DNA of 19,309 nt, taken from Bacteroidales bacterium UBA1205. Lineage in GTDB: Bacteria; Bacteroidota; Bacteroidia; Bacteroidales; WCHB1-69. The stretch covers positions 1 through 19,309 of the forward strand of contig DBXT01000040.1 in assembly GCA_002309615.1 (NCBI GenBank), in the 5' to 3' direction. The notes under the pieces are model-generated. The model was not told the DNA's origin, made no database searches, and worked only from the letters and a program-made list of their open reading frames with translations. How positions within the stretch are numbered: position 1 is the first letter of the stretch; every line of letters begins with the position of its first letter. Below are positions 13,913 through 19,309 of the stretch, piece after piece. The position numbers and the translations under genes were made by a program.

Positions 13913-15547
13913 TTATTCTGCGTCAGAAATAAATGGATATTTATAATCTTCTGCAGGGCAGAATGTTTCTTTTATTGCTTGAGGACTGGTCCAACGAATA
14001 AGGTTAAGATAACTACCTGCCTTGTCGTTTGTACCGGAAGCACGGGCACCGCCGAAAGGTTGTTGACCTACAACGGCTCCGGTAGGTTTGTCATTGTAAT
14101 AGATATTACCGGCAGCATATTTCAGTATTTCAGCTCCTTTGCGTAAAGCTTTACGACAATTGGAGAAAATAGCACCTGTTAGAGCATAAGGAGAGGTGGT
14201 GTCACACAAATGCAAGGTTTCTTCGTATTTGTCATCATCGTATACGTATATGGTGATGATAGGTCCGAAGATTTCTTCTTTCATGGATTTATAGTCAGGT
14301 TTTTTTGCTAAAATAACAGTCGGAGCAATAAAATATCCCACCGATTTGTCACCTGTACCACCGAATACTATTTCTGCATCTTTACTCTTTTTAGCATGGT
14401 TGATATAATTCATGCAGTTATCGAATGAAGTTTCGTCTATAACGGCATTTACAAAGGCACTAAAGTCACGAACGTCACCCGTTTTTATTTCTTTGAGCAT
14501 TTTGCCGATTATTTTTTTCACATCGTTCCACATGCTCTTAGGAATATAGGCACGTGAGGCTGCCGAACATTTTTGTCCTTGGAATTCAAAAGCACCTCTG
14601 ACTATAGCAGTGGCTACTTGATGTGCATCTGCCGAATGGTGAACAAAAATAAAGTCTTTACCGCCGGTTTCTCCCACTATTTTCGGGTAGGTATTGTAAT
14701 TGGCGATGTTATCACCTATCGATTTCCAAAAACCGTTGAATGTTCCGGTGGAACCGGTAAAGTGAACGCCTGCTAAATATTTGTTGGCAAAAGCCACTTT
14801 GCCGATAACAGCACCGCTACCGGGCAAGAAATTAACTACGCCATCGGGAAGACCTGCTTCTTTGTATATTTTCATCAAAATATAATTAGAAAGCAAGGCA
14901 GTAGTAGAAGGTTTCCATATACAAGTGTTACCCATCAACACAGGGGACATACACAAATTAGATGCAATGGATGTAAAGTTAAAAGGAGTGATAGCAAATA
15001 CAAATCCTTCCAACGGACGATAGGTGACATAGTTAAGGGTACCGGCATCCGATATGGGTTGGTCGCTGTATATTTGGGATGCATAGTAAGCATTGTAACG
15101 CAAGAAGTCCACCAATTCGCATGCGGAGTCTATTTCTGCCTGCATGGTGGTTTTACCTTGACCTAACATGGTGGCGGCATTAATAAGATAACGATATTTG
15201 CCGGCTATAAGGGTAGCTATTTTTTGCATTACAGAAGCTCTGTCTATCCATGGGGTGTTGGCCCATTCTTCGTGTGCAGCCATAGCGGCTTCAATAGCCA
15301 TTTTTACTTCTTTTTCACTTACTTTATGGTAATGTGCCAATACATGTTGGTGATCGGTCGGCATCACCACTTTACCCATGTTACCGGTGCGAATTTCTTT
15401 TCCTCCTATGATGATAGGAATTTCGGTAATCATGTTGAGTAGTTGGTCCATAGCTTCTTTTATTTTTTTTCTTTCAATACTACCCGGCTTATATCCTTGA
15501 ACTGGTTCGTTGGCCGGTTTGGGAAAACTAAAAACAATGTTATTCAT
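13913..15547 (-). CDS. pruA: L-glutamate gamma-semialdehyde (1-pyrroline-5-carboxylate) dehydrogenase
   Basis: This enzyme oxidises glutamate gamma-semialdehyde, the open form of 1-pyrroline-5-carboxylate, to glutamate with NAD+, the last step of proline and arginine breakdown. The 544-residue product fits the stand-alone (RocA/ALDH4A1-type) family, not the PutA fusion. Aldehyde dehydrogenase landmarks are Asn190 (TPFNFT), the cofactor motif FTGSTGTF at 263-270, the general base Glu293 (VGETGGKD), the nucleophile Cys327 (GQKCSAASRAY) and EEIFGPI at 424-430. The ending PFGGARASGTNDKAG is typical of P5C dehydrogenases. It is the last gene of a minus-strand run, 40 bases after the beta-barrel gene, and ends at a strong bidirectional terminator. 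No proline dehydrogenase gene is in the window. A TTG...TATAAAAT pair lies just before the gene, but does not fit the Bacteroidota consensus. Confidence 0.96.
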   Translation of the reverse strand: MNNIVFSFPKPANEPVQGYKPGSIERKKIKEAMDQLLNMITEIPIIIGGKEIRTGNMGKVVMPTDHQHVLAHYHKVSEKEVKMAIEAAMAAHEEWANTPWIDRASVMQKIATLIAGKYRYLINAATMLGQGKTTMQAEIDSACELVDFLRYNAYYASQIYSDQPISDAGTLNYVTYRPLEGFVFAITPFNFTSIASNLCMSPVLMGNTCIWKPSTTALLSNYILMKIYKEAGLPDGVVNFLPGSGAVIGKVAFANKYLAGVHFTGSTGTFNGFWKSIGDNIANYNTYPKIVGETGGKDFIFVHHSADAHQVATAIVRGAFEFQGQKCSAASRAYIPKSMWNDVKKIIGKMLKEIKTGDVRDFSAFVNAVIDETSFDNCMNYINHAKKSKDAEIVFGGTGDKSVGYFIAPTVILAKKPDYKSMKEEIFGPIITIYVYDDDKYEETLHLCDTTSPYALTGAIFSNCRKALRKGAEILKYAAGNIYYNDKPTGAVVGQQPFGGARASGTNDKAGSYLNLIRWTSPQAIKETFCPAEDYKYPFISDAE

Positions 15548-15587
15548 AGAAAATAAATTTTATAATGTTAATAATTGTTAATCAAGT

Positions 15588-16403
15588 TTAAAAATTGAAT
15601 GCGAATCCGATATGCAGGTCAAAAACACCGAATTGAGTAAGTTGTTTAGTGGTTTTGGCAACAGGAAGTTCCCAATTGCGTTCATAAGTAAAACGCAAAT
15701 AAGACCAGTCTATACCCACTTTCAGTTCGGAGTGGCAACTCAGGGCATAGAGCATATCCGTTCCTATACCGCCGACAAAGCCGAATTTCATGCCTTTTTC
15801 ATCGGCAAATTTGTATTGAGCTTCTAAATAAGAGCCATCGGCTTGCACTTCTTTTTGGTAATAAGTGGCGTTATTCCCCGGAACCATAGCTATAGCCATA
15901 CCGAGGTTTAGTTTTATTTGGATGTTAAAACGTTGTAGCGGGTGAAAATTACCCAAGAAACTGATTTGTGCCGTAGGTATAAGCCAATTGTTCACCGATA
16001 TTTCAGGTGCTGTTCCTTCGGAACCGTCTCTGTTGGAAGAGGTAAGGAGACGGGTGTATTTATCTTTGGAGGTGAGTAAATAAAACACACCTAAATCAGC
16101 ACCCATGGCAAAAGTTTGCGGTTTGGCAAAAATACCATATACATACAAGTTGCCGCAAGCTCCGAATATACAAGCTTCTTTTTGAACGGCATCCATATGA
16201 GCAAGAGCTCCTCCGGCTTGAAATCCGAAAAATACTTTTTTACCTTCTATTCCATTGGCTCTATTGGCAAAACCGCCATGGCTGGGTACTTCGGAAACTT
16301 TAGCTTTGATACCGCCTTTTTTCTTTCCTCCGAATTCATTATCTGCTTTGGCAGGCATGGCCAACAGAAGTATACTTACTATTAATATCAAACAATTTTT
16401 CAT
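15588..16403 (-). CDS. Predicted outer-membrane beta-barrel protein
   Basis: The 271-residue product is not assigned to a named family. A clear signal peptide covers residues 1-20 (hydrophobic 5-15, cleavage after AKA before DNEF). A short basic, glycine-rich stretch follows (GGKKKGGIK). The rest alternates hydrophobic and polar residues, as in amphipathic strands, with turns such as GGIGTDMLYAL and FLGNFHPLQRFNIQIKLNLGMAIA. The chain ends in LHIGFAFNF, with a terminal Phe, the usual recognition signal for the Bam machinery. A close Cys pair is present in ACIFGACGNL. It lies between tyrS (7 bases before) and pruA (40 bases after). The barrel call is an inference from sequence pattern, and the role is unknown. 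Confidence 0.72.
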   Translation of the reverse strand: MKNCLILIVSILLLAMPAKADNEFGGKKKGGIKAKVSEVPSHGGFANRANGIEGKKVFFGFQAGGALAHMDAVQKEACIFGACGNLYVYGIFAKPQTFAMGADLGVFYLLTSKDKYTRLLTSSNRDGSEGTAPEISVNNWLIPTAQISFLGNFHPLQRFNIQIKLNLGMAIAMVPGNNATYYQKEVQADGSYLEAQYKFADEKGMKFGFVGGIGTDMLYALSCHSELKVGIDWSYLRFTYERNWELPVAKTTKQLTQFGVFDLHIGFAFNF

Positions 16404-16410
16404 ATATATG

Positions 16411-17703
16411 CTATTTTATTGTTATTACATAATAATTTTTTTTGCCTTTTTGTACCAAAAGATATTTATTGTTGATAAGGCATTCGTTGTCAATAATTTT
16501 AGCGTCCGATACTTTATTTTTGTTTACCGAAACTCCATTGTCTTTCAGCATTCTACGGGCTTCTCCTTTGGAGGCGAAAACATTGGTTTTTTCAGCTAAC
16601 AATTCTACTATATTGATACCGTTTGCAATTGTTTCCGCATCAATTTCGTATTGGGGCACTCCTTCAAAAATGGAAAAGAACATATCGGGAGAAAGTGCTG
16701 CCAATTGTTCTGAAGTTCCTTTTCCGAAGAGGATTTCACTTGCCGAAACAGCAGCTTCATAATCTGCTTCGGAGTGAACCCTGCATGTTAAATCTTTGGC
16801 TAATGCTTTTTGAAGCAAACGCAAATGGGGAGCCTCGTCATGCTCTTTTTCCATTGTTTCTATTTGTTCTTTGGAAAACAAAGTGAAAATACGGATGTAT
16901 TTTTTTGTGTCCTCATCCGAGCAATTCAACCAAAATTGATAAAAAGCATATGGTGATGTTTTTTGCGGGTCGAGCCAAATATTACCTTTTTCCGTTTTAC
17001 CGAATTTTCCTCCGTCCGATTTAGTAATCAAAGGGAATGTAAGCGCATAGGCGTCTTTATCGGCACCTAATTTTCTACGTATTAATTCTGTCCCCGTGGT
17101 AATATTGCCCCATTGGTCAGAACCTCCTAATTGGAGTTTGCAATTTTTATGTTCGTAAAGATATAAAAAGTCGTATCCTTGTACCAATTGATAACTGAAT
17201 TCAGTGAAAGACATCCCGTCACCGTCGCCGGAAAAACGTTTTTTTACACTATCTTTGGCCATCATATAGTTAACGGTAATATGTTTGCCTATATCGCGGA
17301 TAAAATTCAAAAAACTGAAATTCTTCATCCAGTCGTAGTTGTTGACCAATTCGGCTCTATTATCTGCTGTGCTGTCAAAATCCAAAAATTTAGATAATTG
17401 TTTTTTGATGCAATTTTGGTTATGGACAAGCGTGTCTTCATCCAATAGGTTACGTTCCATTGATTTACCCGAAGGGTCCCCTATCATTCCGGTAGCTCCG
17501 CCTATCAAGGCTATGGGTTTATGTCCGCAACGCTGAAAGTGTAATAGCATCATCACTCCGCACAAGTGTCCGATGTGTAAAGAATCCGCTGTGGGGTCTA
17601 TACCCAAATAAGCGGTGGTCATTTCTTTGTTCAGTTGGTCTTCTGTGCCGGGCATCATATTATGAATGAGACCTCTCCATTGGAGTTCTTCAATAAAGTT
17701 CAT
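16411..17703 (-). CDS. tyrS: Tyrosine--tRNA ligase
   Basis: This class I aminoacyl-tRNA synthetase charges tRNA-Tyr. The 430-residue product has the bacterial TyrS length. The HIGH signature is intact at 43-46 (SLHIGHLCG), the tyrosine-binding region includes YQLVQGYDFLYL (171-182) and QLGGSDQWGN (191-200), and the KMSKS-type loop appears as KFGKT at 233-237. The S4 RNA-binding domain is at the C-terminus (about 363-430, with FASKGEARRMLKDNGVSVN). It starts 8 bases after the DUF389 gene and ends 7 bases before the beta-barrel gene, so it is probably part of one transcript. No T-box or other leader structure is visible. There is no sign of damage. Confidence 0.97.
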   Translation of the reverse strand: MNFIEELQWRGLIHNMMPGTEDQLNKEMTTAYLGIDPTADSLHIGHLCGVMMLLHFQRCGHKPIALIGGATGMIGDPSGKSMERNLLDEDTLVHNQNCIKKQLSKFLDFDSTADNRAELVNNYDWMKNFSFLNFIRDIGKHITVNYMMAKDSVKKRFSGDGDGMSFTEFSYQLVQGYDFLYLYEHKNCKLQLGGSDQWGNITTGTELIRRKLGADKDAYALTFPLITKSDGGKFGKTEKGNIWLDPQKTSPYAFYQFWLNCSDEDTKKYIRIFTLFSKEQIETMEKEHDEAPHLRLLQKALAKDLTCRVHSEADYEAAVSASEILFGKGTSEQLAALSPDMFFSIFEGVPQYEIDAETIANGINIVELLAEKTNVFASKGEARRMLKDNGVSVNKNKVSDAKIIDNECLINNKYLLVQKGKKNYYVITIK

Positions 17704-17711
17704 ATGTTATA

Positions 17712-19124
17712 TTAATTTTTTTTGTTTGTTTCTTTTTTTTGATTAATTATTTTAATTTGTTCTAAATCCAGCCTTACCATCAACCATTGTCTTAGTTTGG
17801 ATACTTCATTTGCAGAGGGTTGTTGTGCCCATGTAATGCAAATGGTGGGTATGGTATCCGTTTCAAGGGTGGCAATATCGGTATATATGGAACGAGTTAC
17901 GGAAAAATTCTCAATATCAGGAAATTGTATAGCAAATTCTTTAGCCAATTGCTCGTTGTTAATAATAGATTGTTGCAATTGTGCAATTTCTGCTTTATAT
18001 TGGGTGATTTGTTCGGAAAGTTCTATATTGTGGTGATAAAGGTCTTCTGCAAATTCTCCTGTAAGTTTTACATCATGTTCAAAAGGTTGGTGAAGTATCA
18101 GGGTGGTGTTTTGTAATCCGAATTCGGGTAAAGTTTTTTCCAAATGCTTTTTTTGTTCATCAGAAATGGCATCGCCTACTAAGGTGAAAGCGATGGTAGA
18201 CCCTTTTTTGCTATAATTGTGTTCCGATTTGAGTATCTGTATATTTTCCATTATAGGATTTTCTTCCATACTATGAATGAATTTGATGGCATTGGTATGA
18301 AAAGAAGATTCTTTAATCATGGATATGGCCATAAATATGCTCGGAATACATACTATAATGGTAAAAATGCTTACATAACGTTTGGCTTGTGTGGATTTTT
18401 CTTTATCCATAAAAGAACGTTTGGGCAACTTAAGGTATACGGCTAAAATGGCGGTAGCCAAAGCTATAAAGAAAGAGTTGATGAAAAATAAGTAAAAAGC
18501 TCCGAAGAAATAAGAGAATTTAGCGTGAGCTAAACCATATCCTGCCGTGCACAAAGGAGGCATGAGTGCAGTGGCAATGGCAACACCTGACACTAAAGTT
18601 ATTTTTTCTCCTTTTCTACTGCAGCCTATCATACCCGCTGTGCCTCCAAAAAAGGCAATGAATATATCAAACATAGAAGGACGTACCCTTGCTAAAAGTT
18701 CCGATTGAGCATCGCTAAGAGGCGAAATCAGAAAATATAATGTAGCAGCAATTATGCTGATAATCATCATTATAAAATAGTTTCTAAGGCTTTTGTGTAG
18801 CATCAAACTATCGTTAATGCCTATAGACAATCCTATGCCCATAATGGGACCCATAAGAGGGGATATAAGCATGGCACCGATGATTACAGCGGTGGAATTT
18901 ACATTCAAACCAACCGATGCAATGATAACGGCGCAAAATAAAATCCAAACATTGGCACCCTTGAATTCAATATCTTTTTCTATTCTATTGATAGTTTCTT
19001 GATTGTCATGGTCTATAGATAAATTGGCAAATCGCTCAAATTTCAATAGCCACAATCGAAAAACGGATGTCCATTTTGAATGTTTTTTATTCTGATCTTC
19101 TGGCTCTTGCAATATATTATCCAT
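17712..19124 (-). CDS. DUF389 domain-containing membrane protein
   Basis: The product has 470 residues counted from the ATG at 19124. A longer frame from 19247 would add 41 residues, but a -7 box lies inside that extension and it has no conserved features, so the shorter start (MDNILQEPED) is preferred. A cytoplasmic N-terminal segment leads into about six membrane helices between residues 58 and 270, including the DUF389 signatures NSTAVIIGAMLISPLMGPI (76-94) and SGVAIATALMPPLCTAG (179-195). A soluble C-terminal part of about 200 residues follows, with a coiled coil at about 350-385 (LSEQITQYKAEIAQLQQSI). The family is widespread but its function is not established. It lies 8 bases before tyrS. 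This C-terminal extension is longer than in the shortest members of the family. Confidence 0.88.
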   Translation of the reverse strand: MDNILQEPEDQNKKHSKWTSVFRLWLLKFERFANLSIDHDNQETINRIEKDIEFKGANVWILFCAVIIASVGLNVNSTAVIIGAMLISPLMGPIMGIGLSIGINDSLMLHKSLRNYFIMMIISIIAATLYFLISPLSDAQSELLARVRPSMFDIFIAFFGGTAGMIGCSRKGEKITLVSGVAIATALMPPLCTAGYGLAHAKFSYFFGAFYLFFINSFFIALATAILAVYLKLPKRSFMDKEKSTQAKRYVSIFTIIVCIPSIFMAISMIKESSFHTNAIKFIHSMEENPIMENIQILKSEHNYSKKGSTIAFTLVGDAISDEQKKHLEKTLPEFGLQNTTLILHQPFEHDVKLTGEFAEDLYHHNIELSEQITQYKAEIAQLQQSIINNEQLAKEFAIQFPDIENFSVTRSIYTDIATLETDTIPTICITWAQQPSANEVSKLRQWLMVRLDLEQIKIINQKKETNKKN

Positions 19125-19163
19125 GTGAATATAATTATTCAAGCATACATAAAAACTAATTGA

Positions 19164-19171
19164 CAAAGATA
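19164..19171 (-). promoter_or_regulatory. -7 box for the DUF389-tyrS unit
   Basis: The minus strand reads TATCTTTG, an exact TAnnTTTG match, 39 bases before the preferred ATG at 19124 and inside the longer alternative frame. The -33 element is not clear. The transcript probably covers DUF389, tyrS, the beta-barrel gene and pruA. Confidence 0.55.
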
Positions 19172-19267
19172 GCATTTTTTTTCGTACATAGATAAATCGA
19201 TAAGCGTTTTTCTTTATTCTGACAAAAAAAGAAACAAAAACAGTCAAAAGTTTGTTCCATTTTCTGA

Positions 19268-19277
19268 GACAGCTGTC
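19268..19277. repeat. 10-bp perfect palindrome near the right edge
   Basis: GACAGCTGTC is perfectly palindromic and lies about 95 bases upstream of the DUF389 -7 box. It could be an operator for this gene or for a gene right of the window, or chance. The 19172-19309 stretch shows no gene. Confidence 0.3.
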
Positions 19278-19309
19278 ATTTGGCAGATGGTAGAATGGTT
19301 TTCAATGAA

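Noticed and set aside
19271..19309. Sigma-54-type promoter suggested by TTGGCAG near the right edge
   Set aside because: The expected GC at the -12 position at the right spacing is absent, and no plus-strand gene is visible before the window ends.
1..19309. CRISPR arrays, insertion sequences, integrases or phage genes
   Set aside because: No regularly spaced repeats, transposase or integrase motifs, or terminal inverted repeats were found by eye; gene order and base use look uniform.

Overview
This window reads as chromosomal DNA of a low-GC member of the Bacteroidota, most likely order Bacteroidales. Several things point there: an S46 dipeptidyl peptidase, a DUF3822 gene next to rsmD, the EFR1-type flavodoxin/ferredoxin protein, gene starts without clear Shine-Dalgarno sequences, and repeated copies of the Bacteroidota -7 promoter box (TAnnTTTG) at plausible distances upstream of genes. 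I see no insertion sequences, phage genes, CRISPR array or rRNA. The window looks like stable core chromosome with a few odd genes. No stretch longer than 300 bases lacks a gene; the longest is 7956-8254 (299 bases), a divergent promoter region.

Layout. 1-3830 (minus strand): a phosphoethanolamine transferase-like membrane enzyme, a C-terminally truncated YdeI/OmdA-like gene, a DUF4298 gene, an EFR1-type electron-transfer protein and an O6-alkylguanine-DNA alkyltransferase. Internal -7 boxes suggest three transcription units (transferase; OmdA-like plus DUF4298; EFR1 plus ogt). 3900-6850 (plus): a DUF1294 membrane protein with an unusual C-terminal domain resembling an I9/subtilase-propeptide fold, then a secreted S46 dipeptidyl peptidase that looks DPP7-like rather than DPP11-like. 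7000-7985 (minus): a membrane-anchored neutral zinc metallopeptidase with its own promoter and terminator. 8148-12193 (plus): a compact five-gene operon with a single-pass membrane protein with a pilin-like helix, DUF3822, rsmD, yicC and a secreted YD-repeat-like protein, probably ended by a small hairpin inside the end of the convergent cca gene.

12165-13613 (minus) is the CCA-adding tRNA nucleotidyltransferase. 13714-13894 (plus) is a tRNA-Glu(CUC) gene without encoded CCA, followed by two terminators, the second shared with pruA on the other strand. 13913-19171 (minus) is a four-gene run: DUF389 membrane protein, tyrosyl-tRNA synthetase, an outer-membrane beta-barrel-like protein and pruA (glutamate semialdehyde dehydrogenase).

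Functional themes are tRNA and RNA metabolism (tyrS, cca, tRNA-Glu, rsmD, yicC), peptide and amino-acid use (DPP7-like enzyme, pruA) and the cell envelope (phosphoethanolamine transferase, beta-barrel, DUF389, YD-repeat protein). The least explained parts are the DUF1294/I9-like fusion and the pilin-like/DUF3822 gene pair.
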